A stretch of DNA of 64,000 bases from Lysobacter oculi (GCF_003293695.1 NZ_CP029556.1:754001-818000), one strand, 5' to 3'. Counted from the first letter of the stretch, positions 28,830 through 40,959 are shown. Notes: generated by a model not told the origin, from the letters alone. Made by a program: numbers and translations.

Positions 28830-31664
28830 TTACTCGACGCCCGGCTCGAGGCCGGGCTCGTTGACCAGCGCGTCGGCGATCAGCTTCTGTTGTTCGCTGA
28901 CGTGGTCGCTGAAGTGGCCGGCCGCCGGCGAAGGCGAACGCGCGCGGCCCGCGTAGAACAGCGACTGGCCATTGGCCAGGCAGGCGGCCAGGTGGTGGCG
29001 GATCTGGAACCACGCGCCCTGGTTCTGCGGCTCTTCCTGGCACCAGACCACGTCGCGGGCCTGCGGGTACTTGGCCAGTTCGGCGGACAGCTGCTTGCGC
29101 GGGAACGGGTAGAGCTGCTCGACGCGGATCAGCGCGACATCGTCCTGGCCGCGCTTCTCGGCATCTTCAAGCAGGTCGTAATAGACCTTGCCCGAGCACA
29201 GCACGATGCGCTTGACCTTCTTCGCGTCGGCCTTGGCATCGGGGATGAGATGCTGGAATTCGCCGGCGGCGAGTTCGTCCAGCGACGACACCGCCAGCTT
29301 GTGGCGCAGCAGCGACTTGGGCGTCATCACCACCAGCGGCTTGCGGGTGTCCATGCACAGCTGGCGGCGGATCATGTGGAAGGCCTGCGCCGGCGTGGTC
29401 GGCACGCAGACCATCATGTTGTCCAGCGCGCACAGCTGCAGGAAGCGCTCCAGGCGCGCCGAGCTGTGTTCCGGGCCCTGGCCTTCGTAGCCATGCGGCA
29501 GGAACAGCGCCAGACCGCACAGGCGGCCCCACTTGGCTTCGCCCGAGGCGATGAACTGGTCGATGACGACCTGTGCACCGTTGGCGAAGTCACCGAACTG
29601 GCCTTCCCAGATGTCGAGCGTGTTGGGATCGGTGGTGGAGTAACCGTATTCGAAGGCCATCACCGCTTCTTCCGACAGCAGCGAGTCGATGACGGTCGCG
29701 TACTCCGGGTTCTTCACCAGCTGCTGCAGCGGCAGGTAGGGCGTGTCGGTCTTCTGGTCGTGCAGCACCGCGTGGCGGTGGAAGAAGGTGCCGCGACCGG
29801 AATCCTGGCCGACCAGGCGCAGGCGGTAGTCCTTCTTCAACAGGGTGGCGTAGGCCAGGTTCTCGGCGAAACCCCAGTCGGCGGCCTGCTCGCCGGCGGC
29901 CATCTTGCGGCGGTCGTCGTAGATCTTGGCGACGCGCGGGTGCAGGGTGACTTCGGCGGGGATGGTGTTGATCTGCGCGGCCAGCGCGTCCAGCTCGTCG
30001 CGCGGCACGGTGGTGTCCACCTTGTCGCCGAGCTTGCCTTCGAGCAGCTTGGACCAGTCGGGCGCGAAATCGTCCGGCACCACCTTCACCACCTCGGCGG
30101 TGACCTGGCCGGCATCGAGCTTGTCGCGGTAGGCGTCGGCGGCGGCCTTGACGTCATCGGCGGCGATCACGCCTTCGCCAGCCAGCACGTCGCCGTACTT
30201 CTCGCGCGTGGTCTTCATCGCGCGGATCTTCTGGTACATCAGCGGCTGGGTCGCGGCCGGTTCGTCGGCCTCGTTGTGGCCGTTGCGGCGGTAGCAGACC
30301 AGGTCGATGACGACGTCGCGGCCGAAGCGCTGGCGGAAATCGAAGGCCAGTTCGGCGCAGAACACCACGGCTTCCGGGTCATCGCCGTTCACGTGCAGGA
30401 TCGGCGCACCGACCATCTTGGCGACATCGGTGCAGTACAGCGTGGAACGCGCGTCCTGGCGCTCGCTGGTGGTGAAGCCGACCTGGTTGTTGATGACGAT
30501 GTGGACGGTGCCGCCGACCGCGAAACCGCGCGCCTGCGACATCTGCAGCAATTCCATGCCGACGCCCTGGCCGGCGAACGCGGCGTCGCCGTGCAGCAGC
30601 ACCGGCAGCACCTGCTTGCGTTCCTTGTCGTTGCGGCGCAGCTGGCGCGAACGCACCGAGCCGGCCACGACCGGGTTGACGATTTCCAGATGCGACGGGT
30701 TGAAGGCGAGCGCCAGGTGCATCGGGCCGCCGGGGGTGGCGACGTCGGCGGAGAAGCCCATGTGGTACTTCACGTCGCCGGTGTGGGCGCGGTCGTGCGT
30801 GGGGTGTTCGAACTTGCCTTCGAACTCGTCGAACAGGGCGCGTGGCGGCTTGCCGAGCGTGTTGACGAGGACGTTGAGACGGCCGCGGTGGGCCATGCCG
30901 ATGACCATTTCCTTGACGCCGGCGGCACCGGAGTAACGGATCAGCTGGTCCATCATCGGGATCAGCGCGTCCCCGCCTTCCAGCGAGAAGCGCTTCTGGC
31001 CGACGTACTTGGTGCCGAGGTAGCGTTCCAGGCCTTCGGCGGCGGTCAGGCGTTCCAGGATGCGCTTCTTGTCGTCGGTGCTGCGGCCGAACTTGCCGGC
31101 GGCGGCTTCGAGGCGCTCGTACATGAAACGGCGCTGCTCGGCGTCGGCGATGTGCATGAACTCGGCGCCGATCGGGCCGGTGTAGGTCGCCTTGAGCGTG
31201 GCCAGCAGGTCGGCCAGCTTCATCCGCTCCTTGCCGCCGACGCCACCGGTGCTGAACTCGCTGCCGAGATCGGCATCGGACAGGCGGTGGAAGCCGAGGG
31301 TCAGGTCCGGCGCATCGGGATGCACCAGCATTTCCAGCGGGTCGATCTTGGCCGCCAGGTGGCCGCGCGAACGGTAGGCGGTGATCAGGCGACCGACATT
31401 GCGCTCGCGCTCGTCGCCGGCGCCTTCGGCCGTGGCCAGCTGGCCTCGGCGGGCCTGGCGGCCTGCGGCGGCCACGGCATCGGCGACCACCGAATGCGGG
31501 ACGTCGCCGGCCTCGCGGCCCTTGAAGTCATCGAAATACTGCTTCCACTTCGGGCCCACGCTGTCCGGGGCGGCGAGGTATTGCTCGTAGAGGTCTTCGA
31601 TGTACGCCGCGTTGGCGCCAAGCTGGGAAGACCGGGCAAACTGCTTCAGGAGGCTATCCGCCAT
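28830..31664 (-). CDS. sucA: 2-oxoglutarate dehydrogenase E1 component
   Basis: A 944-residue thiamine-diphosphate enzyme that decarboxylates 2-oxoglutarate in the TCA cycle. The N-terminal E2-binding helix is present ([18 protein letters not shown]). The [10 protein letters not shown] and GDAAFAGQG stretches bind ThDP and magnesium. The C-terminal half contains [23 protein letters not shown] and [10 protein letters not shown], which are characteristic. The start is ATG 31664, and a longer open frame to 31727 lacks similarity. It is the first gene of sucA-sucB-lpdA. Confidence 0.97.
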   Translation of the reverse strand: MADSLLKQFARSSQLGANAAYIEDLYEQYLAAPDSVGPKWKQYFDDFKGREAGDVPHSVVADAVAAAGRQARRGQLATAEGAGDERERNVGRLITAYRSRGHLAAKIDPLEMLVHPDAPDLTLGFHRLSDADLGSEFSTGGVGGKERMKLADLLATLKATYTGPIGAEFMHIADAEQRRFMYERLEAAAGKFGRSTDDKKRILERLTAAEGLERYLGTKYVGQKRFSLEGGDALIPMMDQLIRYSGAAGVKEMVIGMAHRGRLNVLVNTLGKPPRALFDEFEGKFEHPTHDRAHTGDVKYHMGFSADVATPGGPMHLALAFNPSHLEIVNPVVAGSVRSRQLRRNDKERKQVLPVLLHGDAAFAGQGVGMELLQMSQARGFAVGGTVHIVINNQVGFTTSERQDARSTLYCTDVAKMVGAPILHVNGDDPEAVVFCAELAFDFRQRFGRDVVIDLVCYRRNGHNEADEPAATQPLMYQKIRAMKTTREKYGDVLAGEGVIAADDVKAAADAYRDKLDAGQVTAEVVKVVPDDFAPDWSKLLEGKLGDKVDTTVPRDELDALAAQINTIPAEVTLHPRVAKIYDDRRKMAAGEQAADWGFAENLAYATLLKKDYRLRLVGQDSGRGTFFHRHAVLHDQKTDTPYLPLQQLVKNPEYATVIDSLLSEEAVMAFEYGYSTTDPNTLDIWEGQFGDFANGAQVVIDQFIASGEAKWGRLCGLALFLPHGYEGQGPEHSSARLERFLQLCALDNMMVCVPTTPAQAFHMIRRQLCMDTRKPLVVMTPKSLLRHKLAVSSLDELAAGEFQHLIPDAKADAKKVKRIVLCSGKVYYDLLEDAEKRGQDDVALIRVEQLYPFPRKQLSAELAKYPQARDVVWCQEEPQNQGAWFQIRHHLAACLANGQSLFYAGRARSPSPAAGHFSDHVSEQQKLIADALVNEPGLEPGVE

Positions 31665-31764
31665 GTCAGGTCGATTGCTTCTGCGAAGGGCCAGTTGGCT
31701 GGATTCACCGGGTTTTGCGTACCGCACCGGGAAACAAGCTGAATGGCCGGTTGGAAGGGCCTGA

Positions 31765-31770
31765 AAGTAT
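31765..31770 (-). promoter_or_regulatory. Candidate -10 element of the sucAB-lpdA operon
   Basis: On the minus strand TATACT lies about 100 bp before the sucA ATG in the 158-bp gap. There is no convincing -35 at the usual distance, so the promoter may be activator-dependent or the match may be chance. Confidence 0.35.
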
Positions 31771-31822
31771 AAGCCGGACCACGCTGCGGCGCATCACGAA
31801 GCGCTGATACGCCACCAAAGTT

Positions 31823-32299
31823 CTAGATGCCGAGCGTCCGCAGCTCCGCCAGTGGCCGGGCACGTTCCCAGGCATCGCTGAAACGCGCGACCAGCGGACG
31901 CACGCGGTCACCGGCGCCGGTAAGGGTGGCGGCCAGCCGCGCGCCGCTGTCGAGCAGCAGCATCTGGCCACGGTCGTTGGCGATGAAGGCCTGCGCGGCG
32001 GGGGCGGCGAAGTCGGGTTCGGACTGGCGCAACTGCAGCAGGCTGGGCAGGCGTTGGGCCAGCGCGATCAGCGCGCCGTGGTCGCGGGCCAGGCCATCCA
32101 CCGCGCCGAACAGCCACTGCACCTCGCGCTGGCTGCGGGCGGTCAGGAAGCCGCGCAGCGCATCGACCAGCGCCGGGCTGGACCAGAGCGCGTCGTCGGG
32201 GCGGGGCACATAGAGCATCAGGCTGCGCAGTGCGCCATCGGCCAGGCCGGCGATGGCGGCAGTGATGTCGTCGCTGGTTTCGAGCCGCTGCGTGTCCAT
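31823..32299 (-). CDS. Conserved hypothetical protein downstream of roxA
   Basis: A 158-residue soluble protein, probably alpha/beta, with no signal peptide and no recognisable catalytic motif. The segments MLYVPRPDDALWSSPALVDALRGF and MLLLDSGARLAAT suggest repeated short strands and helices. I do not recognise the family with certainty. The start is ATG 32299, because it leaves a 1-bp gap to the roxA stop. An open extension to 32344 lies inside roxA. Tight coupling suggests a shared role or transcript with roxA. Confidence 0.7.
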   Translation of the reverse strand: MDTQRLETSDDITAAIAGLADGALRSLMLYVPRPDDALWSSPALVDALRGFLTARSQREVQWLFGAVDGLARDHGALIALAQRLPSLLQLRQSEPDFAAPAAQAFIANDRGQMLLLDSGARLAATLTGAGDRVRPLVARFSDAWERARPLAELRTLGI

Positions 32300-32300
32300 C

Positions 32301-33479
32301 TCAGGCTTCCTCGTCGTCTTCCACGGGTTGGTAGTGACCGGCATCGGCCAGTTGCTGCAGCAGCGCGCGGCCCTTGCCGGTCAGGGCGGCCGCCGCCTCT
32401 TCATCCACCTGTTCCATGCCTGCGATCAGCCGGGCATCGGCGACGGAGGCAGGGAAGGCGGCGCCGTTGGCGAACAGCAGCGCGGCATCGCCCATCTTGC
32501 GCCAGGCCATGCGCGAGTAGGGATGGCGAAGCCACGTCGCGCCATCGCCCACGCTGGCGACCAGGTCGATGCCGGCGGCGTCCGCGGGCGAGGGGGCCTG
32601 GCCCGCGGCCACGCGATAGGCGGAGACGAAGCGCCCGAACCACTCGCCCAGCTCGTCGCGGCCCGAGAGGCGCAGTTGGTTGAGCGCGGCGAGTGCGCGG
32701 TCGAGCGCGGCTTCGTCGATCTCGTTCGGGTCCTTGGGCGGCTGGATGTCGCCATCGGCGTAGCGGATGCGCTCGTCGGCGTCGAAGGTGAGGCTGTCGG
32801 CGTAGTGCTCCAGCAGCTCGGCGCTGGAAGGTGCGCGCAGGCCGACCGAGATGGTCAGGCAGGCGTCCTCGGCGGTGCCGTGGTGCGGCACGCCCGGCGG
32901 CAGGTAGAGCATGTCGCCCGGGCCGAGCACCCAGTCGTGGTTGGGGTTGAAGGTTTTCAGAAGGCGCAGCGGGACGTCGTCGCGGTAGGTATCGTCCGGG
33001 TTGGCGCGGGTGTCGATCTGCCAGCGCCGGTGGCCGACGCCCTGCAGCAGGAACACGTCGTAGTTGTCGATGTGGGCGCCGACCGATCCGCCGGGCGCGG
33101 CGAACGACACCATGATGTCGTCCATCCGCCAACGCGGCAGGAAGGGGAAATGCGCCAGCAGCGCGCGGACATCGGCATCCCACTTGTCCACGTCCTGCAC
33201 CAGCAGGGTCCAGTCCTGGTGCGGCATGTCCGGGAATTTCTCTTCCGGGAACGGGCCGTTCTCGATCTGCCAGGTGTCGGCGGCGTGGTCGTGGCGGACG
33301 ATGCGGGCCAGCGCGCCTTCCTCGCAGGCCAGGCCGGCCAGGTCTTCGGGCTGGATCGGCGATTCGAAACCCGGGAAGGCGTTGCGGATCAGCAGCGGTT
33401 TTTTCTGCCAGTACTCGCGCAGGAACTGCACGGGCAGCATGCCCAGCATGCCCTTGCCGGTGGCGTCGATTTCGATCAT
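32301..33479 (-). CDS. roxA: Ribosomal protein L16 arginine hydroxylase (RoxA/YcfD-type JmjC oxygenase)
   Basis: A 392-residue Fe(II)/2-oxoglutarate oxygenase of the ROX family. The JmjC/cupin core shows the iron ligands His136 and Asp138 in GAHIDNYDVFLLQG and a distal histidine in LPPGVPHHGTAED. The C-terminal helical and winged-helix region follows. E. coli YcfD hydroxylates Arg81 of ribosomal protein L16 in an oxygen-dependent way. The frame is open upstream through other genes, but the ATG at 33479 begins the conserved protein. It overlaps the beta-lactamase-like gene by four bases. Confidence 0.9.
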   Translation of the reverse strand: MIEIDATGKGMLGMLPVQFLREYWQKKPLLIRNAFPGFESPIQPEDLAGLACEEGALARIVRHDHAADTWQIENGPFPEEKFPDMPHQDWTLLVQDVDKWDADVRALLAHFPFLPRWRMDDIMVSFAAPGGSVGAHIDNYDVFLLQGVGHRRWQIDTRANPDDTYRDDVPLRLLKTFNPNHDWVLGPGDMLYLPPGVPHHGTAEDACLTISVGLRAPSSAELLEHYADSLTFDADERIRYADGDIQPPKDPNEIDEAALDRALAALNQLRLSGRDELGEWFGRFVSAYRVAAGQAPSPADAAGIDLVASVGDGATWLRHPYSRMAWRKMGDAALLFANGAAFPASVADARLIAGMEQVDEEAAAALTGKGRALLQQLADAGHYQPVEDDEEA

Positions 33480-34387
33480 GGCGTGCTCCGTGTGCGTTCT
33501 TTGGCCAGCCGCGCGGCCAGGCCTTCGCGGCCCTGCGCGGCGTAGGTTCTGCAGGCGCTGGCATCGACCAGTGACTGGCGGCCATCGAGCCGGTCCAGCA
33601 GGTCGCTGCTTTGCGTGTGGGTGGTGATGAGGATGTCGCAGCGTTGCGCGGCGAGGGTGTCGAAGGTGCGCCGCATCGCCGCCACCATTTCCGGGTGGTC
33701 GCCGTAGCGGTAGTGGTCGTCGGAAATCGCGGTCAGGCTGTCGGAGAACACGATGTCCCGGCAGTCCGTGCCTTCGCAGCTGCGCCAGGCCCAGCCGGAG
33801 CCGCCGGGCGTGTGGCCGGGCATCGGCAGGTTGGTGATGGCGAGGTCGCCGAGCTTCACCACCTCGCCATCGCCCACGGTGCGGACGCGGGCGACGGGCG
33901 GGAAGGGATCGAGCACTTCGAACTGCGGATCGCGGCGGTCGCTGCGGCCCTTCGCCAGCACTTCGGCGGCGACGCCTCGCGCCAGCACTTCCGCGCCGCT
34001 GTCGCGCTGCAGCCGGCTGATGCCGCCGGCGTGGTCCAGGTGTTCGTGGGTGTTGAGGATGAGGCGGATGTCTTCCACCTTGAAGCCGGCGGCGCGGATG
34101 CCGGCTTCGATGTGCGGCGCGGCTTCGTCGGTCGCCGCATCGATCAGCACATGGCCCTGCGGCGAGGTGACGAGCACCGCCGCGATCTCGCAGGTGCCGA
34201 CGAACCAGGTGTTGCCGAAGACGTGGCGGGGCGCGGTCGGCGCGCTCCAGCCGGCGCCTTCCGCGCAGGCGGTGGGCAAGGGGGCTTGCGATGCGGCTTG
34301 CGCCGGCTGGAGCGGCGGGCCGGCACAGGCCGCGCCGGTCAGCGCGAGGGCGGCGAGCAGGCACGATGCGGCGCCGCGCATCGCCAT
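33476..34387 (-). CDS. Subclass B3-like metallo-beta-lactamase
   Basis: A 303-residue exported protein with a signal sequence (about residues 1-31). A Cys at 21 after LTGAA could be a weak lipobox. The full B3 zinc site is present: His114, His116, Asp118 and His119 in NTHEHLDHAGG, His192 in MPGHTPGGSGW and His257 in ITTHTQSS. The B3-type FSDSL segment also occurs. B3 enzymes hydrolyse most beta-lactams including carbapenems. Some homologues are lactonases, so the substrate is inferred. It lies 3 bp after purB and overlaps roxA by four bases. This looks like chromosomal core context, not a mobile island. Confidence 0.85.
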   Translation of the reverse strand: MAMRGAASCLLAALALTGAACAGPPLQPAQAASQAPLPTACAEGAGWSAPTAPRHVFGNTWFVGTCEIAAVLVTSPQGHVLIDAATDEAAPHIEAGIRAAGFKVEDIRLILNTHEHLDHAGGISRLQRDSGAEVLARGVAAEVLAKGRSDRRDPQFEVLDPFPPVARVRTVGDGEVVKLGDLAITNLPMPGHTPGGSGWAWRSCEGTDCRDIVFSDSLTAISDDHYRYGDHPEMVAAMRRTFDTLAAQRCDILITTHTQSSDLLDRLDGRQSLVDASACRTYAAQGREGLAARLAKERTRSTP

Positions 34388-34390
34388 GGC

Positions 34391-35785
<1,395 letters not shown>

Positions 35786-35833
35786 CTAAACGGGCGCGGC
35801 GCTACGCTTGCCCAAACCCAGCGAGGACTTGTC

Positions 35834-37240
<1,407 letters not shown>

Positions 37241-37249
37241 AGCCTCACA

Positions 37250-38245
37250 TCACAGCGCGGCGGGCGTCTTGCCGTCGACCAGCACGGCATTGCCGCGCAG
37301 GTCCACTTCGCTGCCACGGGCCGGGCGCGCGTAACGCGTGCCGTTGACCGACATCGTGTCGCCTTCCAGCTTGACGTGCAGGCCGCTGCCGACCTCCAGC
37401 GTGCTGTCGTTGGCCACGTTGTTCACCACCACCCGGCCCACCGGCAGCAGGAAACGCACGCCGTTGAGCGTGGTGACGTCGCCGGTCCCGGACGAGGCCA
37501 TGCCTGCGCCCTGCACCGCGCTGCGGATGGACTGGCGGATGCCGTCGCGGATGTCGGACTGGACCTGCGCGCGCTCGGCGGCGCTGGCGGCATCGTTGCC
37601 GTTTCCGTCGTCCATGCATTCGTCGATGTCGGACTGCTCCATCCGGGCGTAGGGCTTGAACTCCGGCAGTGAGGCGGCCAGCGCGTTCTGGCTGGCGAGC
37701 AGCGGCGTCAGCTGGGTGCAGATGGCCTTGGCTTCGACCTTCAGCTTCTCCGCCTCGGCCTCGATTTTCTGGCCGACCTGGTCGGCATTGCCGGTGAAGA
37801 TGCCCTTGACCGCCTCGCCGGCGGCACGCATGCCGAGGTCCGCGCCCTTCGCGCCGATCGACATGCCGATGCCGGCGATGTCGATGATGTGGCCGCGGTA
37901 TTCCAGGAGCAGCCTGCGCTGGGCATCGTTGACCGCCACCGCCTTGCCATCGACCAGGAAATCGCCCTGCGGGGTGATCTCAGCCTTGGGCAGGTTGGGG
38001 TCATGGCTGCCGATGGTGTGGCGGCCGATCAGCATGCCGCCGTCCTTGCCGTTGAGGGTGATGTTCTCGGTGGCCAGCTTTTCGCGGGCTTCGGCCATCG
38101 CCTGCTCGACTTTGCGGCCGATCGCGGTCTGCGCGCCTGTCGAGGAACCCGGCGCATGGGGCGGGGAGGGCGGCGGCGGGGCGTTGTTGTCGCAGGCGGC
38201 CAGTGCCAGCACCAGCAGGCCGGGCGCGAGGATGCGGATGTTCAT
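37250..38245 (-). CDS. DUF2884/YggN-like lipoprotein, last gene of the YtrA-ABC operon
   Basis: A 331-residue protein with a lipoprotein signal (LALAAC, lipidated Cys18) followed by a Pro/Ser-rich linker. The body has a beta segment (GDFLVDGKAVAVNDAQRRLLLEYRG), an amphipathic Gly/Ala helix region with IGMSIGAKGADLGMRAAGEAVK, and a long Ala/Glu/Lys helix. The C-terminal 80 residues look beta-rich. It resembles the DUF2884 (YggN) family of periplasmic proteins of unknown function. It lies 30 bp downstream of the ABC permease and converges on fumC. Confidence 0.7.
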   Translation of the reverse strand: MNIRILAPGLLVLALAACDNNAPPPPSPPHAPGSSTGAQTAIGRKVEQAMAEAREKLATENITLNGKDGGMLIGRHTIGSHDPNLPKAEITPQGDFLVDGKAVAVNDAQRRLLLEYRGHIIDIAGIGMSIGAKGADLGMRAAGEAVKGIFTGNADQVGQKIEAEAEKLKVEAKAICTQLTPLLASQNALAASLPEFKPYARMEQSDIDECMDDGNGNDAASAAERAQVQSDIRDGIRQSIRSAVQGAGMASSGTGDVTTLNGVRFLLPVGRVVVNNVANDSTLEVGSGLHVKLEGDTMSVNGTRYARPARGSEVDLRGNAVLVDGKTPAAL

Positions 38246-38275
38246 GGTCTTGGTTCCCGTAGGTGTGTGCGGAGG

Positions 38276-39334
38276 TCAGGCTTCGTCGCGCCAGCGGCGC
38301 AGGCGGACGGCGGCGAGGATCATCAGGATGCCGGCGATGGCACCGATCCACAGCCCGGGCGTGGTGAAGAGATGCAGGCCACCGATCACGCCATCCAGGC
38401 CGTACAGGGCTTTCGGGCTGTCATCGAGGCGGTCGATGTACGGCGTGCCGGCGAAGCCCAGCAGATGGCTGCCCGGCCAGGCGCTGGTCAGGGCGCGTGC
38501 CACGCCGTGCTGCCAGATCCACGATTCGTCATATCCCTTGAAGTTGCTGAGGAAGCCGAACCAGCTCACCAGGATGCCGGCGAAGATCGGCAGCACCACC
38601 GCCCACAGGAAGGGCTTGGACTTGGCCCAGGCCGAGCAGAGCATCAGCCAGCCCGCGGTCGGCAACGCCCAGATGGCGTAGACCGGCAGCCAGCCGAACA
38701 CCGAACCGATCAGCTTGAGCGGCTCCAGGTTGGCCCAGTACAGGGTGAACGGATTGGCACCGTTGAGCGCGATGAACAGGCTGATGATCAGGCCGAAGGC
38801 CAGCATCACCGCCAGCGAGATCACCGAGGCGATCACCGGGGCCACCACCAGCGCGGTCAGCACCTTGCTCAGCACGGTCAGACCGTCGGAGACCGGCATC
38901 GACTTCCAGAACAGCACGCTGCGGTCCTTGCGCTCGTCGTACAGGCTGCCGAGCAGGTAGAAGAACACCACGAAGCCGAACACCACCAGCGGCCAGAACG
39001 CCGACATCAGGGTGATGCCGTTGATCGCTTCGCCCATCTGGCGCAGGTCGTCGGGCGAGGCCGTGGCCAGCATCTTGTCCCAGTCCACCTGCGAGAGAGG
39101 CACTTCCTTGCCATCGAAATTGATGACCCGGCCACCGTGGCGGTTGAAGAGGAACTGGCCGGTGCCGCCACCCAGCAGGGTGAAGAACAGGAACACCGCG
39201 CCGGCGATCATCGGGGCCCACAGGAAACCGCCCTTGTGCTCCCAGAATTCGCGCTTCAGCAGCCACTTGAGCTTGTGCGTGGGGTGTGGCGTGGCGGGCG
39301 CGGCGATACGCGTGTCATGGGTGATGGCGTTCAT
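38276..39334 (-). CDS. ABC-2 type transporter permease
   Basis: A 352-residue integral membrane protein with about six hydrophobic helices. A large periplasmic loop at about residues 65-125 (GKEVPLSQVDWDKML) lies between helices 1 and 2, followed by four or five helices from about 130 to 345. The start LKWLLKREFWEHKGGF is typical of ABC-2 subunits in GntR/YtrA-linked operons. The substrate is unknown. Its ATG overlaps the ATPase stop (ATGA), so they are co-translated. It probably dimerises and partners the adjacent ATPase. Confidence 0.85.
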   Translation of the reverse strand: MNAITHDTRIAAPATPHPTHKLKWLLKREFWEHKGGFLWAPMIAGAVFLFFTLLGGGTGQFLFNRHGGRVINFDGKEVPLSQVDWDKMLATASPDDLRQMGEAINGITLMSAFWPLVVFGFVVFFYLLGSLYDERKDRSVLFWKSMPVSDGLTVLSKVLTALVVAPVIASVISLAVMLAFGLIISLFIALNGANPFTLYWANLEPLKLIGSVFGWLPVYAIWALPTAGWLMLCSAWAKSKPFLWAVVLPIFAGILVSWFGFLSNFKGYDESWIWQHGVARALTSAWPGSHLLGFAGTPYIDRLDDSPKALYGLDGVIGGLHLFTTPGLWIGAIAGILMILAAVRLRRWRDEA

Positions 39335-40191
39335 GCGTAGGTCCCCTTCATGGTGGCGACGAACAGGTCGGCGAGGCCCGGGATGCGGGTTTCGCCCAGT
39401 TCGCGGAGTTGCGGTTGTGGGACGCCGTCGAACAGCATCACCGTCTTGCCGAAGGCCAGACTGCGCTCGTCGATCGGCTTGAGCGCGCGGGCGGCGTCGA
39501 GCTTCGCGCCATCCACCAGCACTTCGACGTAACGCTCGCCGACTTCCTCCATCGGCGCGTCCAGCACCACCTTGCCGTCGCGGATGAACATCACGTCGGT
39601 CAGGATGTGCTCGACTTCCTCCACTTGGTGGGTGGTGATGAGGATGGTCTTGTCCTCGTCGAAATAATCCTCCAGCAGGCGCTGGTAGAACTGCTTGCGG
39701 TAGAGGATGTCCAGGCCGAGCGTCGGCTCGTCCAGCACCAGCAGGCGGGCGTCGATCGCCATCACCAGCGCCAGGTGCAGCTGCACGATCATGCCCTTCG
39801 ACATCTCCTTGACCTTCATGTCCGGGCGCAGCTGGGTGCCGTGGATGAAGCGCTTGAAGCGTTCGCGAGAGAAGCGCGGATGCACGCCTTCGACGAAATC
39901 CGCGGCCTCGCGGACCCGCAGCCAGCGCGGCAGCACGGCGACGTCGGCGATGAAACAGATGTCGTTCATCAGCGCGTCGCGTTCGGTGCGCGGGTCCTTG
40001 CCCAGCACCTTCAGATCACCCTGGAAGGGGATGAGTCCGAGGATCGCCTTGAGCGCCGTGGTCTTGCCGGCGCCGTTGGGCCCGATCAGCCCGACGATGC
40101 GGCCGGCGGGGATGGTGAACGCGGCGCCGTCCAGCGCGCGCTTGTTCCGGTAGGCCTTGACCAGGCCGTTTGCGTTGACGACAGCGTTCAT
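39331..40191 (-). CDS. ABC transporter ATP-binding protein (YtrB-like)
   Basis: A 286-residue nucleotide-binding subunit. Walker A is GPNGAGKTT and Walker B is LLVLDEPTLGLD. The signature motif is the variant MSKGM rather than LSGGQ, typical of the ABC ATPases linked to YtrA-type regulators. A switch histidine is present in ITTHQVEEVEH. The C-terminal 70 residues form an extra domain. The start MNAVVNANGLVKAYRN at 40191 overlaps the gntR stop by four bases. A GTG-type extension four codons upstream is possible but less likely. Confidence 0.92.
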   Translation of the reverse strand: MNAVVNANGLVKAYRNKRALDGAAFTIPAGRIVGLIGPNGAGKTTALKAILGLIPFQGDLKVLGKDPRTERDALMNDICFIADVAVLPRWLRVREAADFVEGVHPRFSRERFKRFIHGTQLRPDMKVKEMSKGMIVQLHLALVMAIDARLLVLDEPTLGLDILYRKQFYQRLLEDYFDEDKTILITTHQVEEVEHILTDVMFIRDGKVVLDAPMEEVGERYVEVLVDGAKLDAARALKPIDERSLAFGKTVMLFDGVPQPQLRELGETRIPGLADLFVATMKGTYA

Positions 40192-40559
40192 TTCGCTCCC
40201 CATTTCTTGGACGGATCAATCAGTTCGGCCGGGTCCAGGCCCAGGCGTTCGATGCGCTCGATGACCAGCGGCCATTCCTCGCTGAGGAAGCGCTGGCGCT
40301 CGCTGGCGAGCAGCTGCTGCGGCGCGCCCTCCAGCACGAACATCCCCAGCCCGCGGCGCTTCTCCACCAAGCCTTCGTCGGCCAGTTCCTGGAAAGCGCG
40401 GGACACGGTGATCGGGTTGAGCTGGTATTCGGCGGCGACCGTGCGCACCGAGGGCAGGGCGTCGCCCGGTTTGAGCTCGCCGTCGATGATCATCGCCACG
40501 ACGCGCTCCTTGAGTTGGCGGTAGATGGGGCTGCCATCACTCCATTGCACTGCATTCAT
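40188..40559 (-). CDS. GntR-family transcriptional regulator, YtrA subfamily
   Basis: A 123-residue protein with a GntR winged helix (residues 10-75; KPGDALPSVRTVAAEYQLNPITVSRAFQELADEGLVEKRRG). It has only a short C-terminal helical dimerisation part and no ligand-binding FadR/HutC domain. Small GntR proteins of this type (YtrA) usually repress their own operon encoding ABC transporters. Its ATG overlaps the stop of the small upstream peptide gene and its stop overlaps the ATPase start, so the four genes are coupled. A matching operator candidate lies at 40801-40822. Confidence 0.92.
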   Translation of the reverse strand: MNAVQWSDGSPIYRQLKERVVAMIIDGELKPGDALPSVRTVAAEYQLNPITVSRAFQELADEGLVEKRRGLGMFVLEGAPQQLLASERQRFLSEEWPLVIERIERLGLDPAELIDPSKKWGAK

Positions 40560-40774
40560 GGCATCAGGCTCCTCGGCACCAGGTTGAAATAGCTGGCGTG
40601 GTGATGACGGGCGGGGGCGCGACGGGGGGCGGGCGCGTGCCTGGACGCGTCGTGGCCGGGCACCGGGCTGGCCAGTGCGGCGGGTTCCGGCAATGCCAGG
40701 ATGGCCAGGCCCGCGAGCAGCAGGGGTAGGGCCAGCATCGGCAGGATGACCTGGGCGGGACGATGGCGTCGCAT
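40556..40774 (-). CDS. Small exported or membrane peptide with His/Arg-rich tail, first gene of the YtrA-ABC operon
   Basis: A 72-residue peptide. Residues 8-29 are one strong hydrophobic helix (VILPMLALPLLLAGLAILAL) followed by ALASP, a plausible signal-peptidase site. The remaining roughly 37 residues are rich in His, Arg, Ala and Pro (including RHHHASYFN). I do not recognise a family. ATG 40774 is preferred over an upstream in-frame start at 40813 because GGAG lies six bases before it and 40813 falls inside the operator. It overlaps the GntR gene (ATGA). It could be a single-pass membrane peptide or a secreted basic peptide. Confidence 0.65.
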   Translation of the reverse strand: MRRHRPAQVILPMLALPLLLAGLAILALPEPAALASPVPGHDASRHAPAPRRAPARHHHASYFNLVPRSLMP

Positions 40775-40800
40775 GGCGGTCTCCGTGTGGTGGGTGATTG

Positions 40801-40822
40801 GTGTTGTATTCAACTATAACAC
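40801..40822. promoter_or_regulatory. Candidate YtrA-type operator
   Basis: A 22-bp inverted repeat: GTGTTGTA, six bases, then TATAACAC, with one mismatch between arms. It overlaps the -10 of the candidate promoter and lies 27 bp upstream of the first gene of the operon, exactly where a repressor would act. The GntR-family regulator encoded in the operon is the obvious candidate ligand. Confidence 0.6.
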
Positions 40823-40840
40823 TAGATCAGCGGCCGTCAA
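40813..40840 (-). promoter_or_regulatory. Near-consensus sigma-70 promoter of the YtrA-ABC operon
   Basis: On the minus strand, TTGACG (40835-40840) and TATAGT (40813-40818) are spaced by 16 bp. Both hexamers match the consensus at five of six positions. This is the best promoter in the window. Its -10 lies inside the symmetric operator. Confidence 0.65.
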
Positions 40841-40959
40841 CACCCGTGGACCCAACTAAAGACAGGGGTGGGGATGTGGCTTCGCCGGGGCGCCAGCCAG
40901 CTGAACCTCCGTGACGCCGCGTGATTGCCCGCGGCTGCCGCGCCCGCGACAATGCCCGG

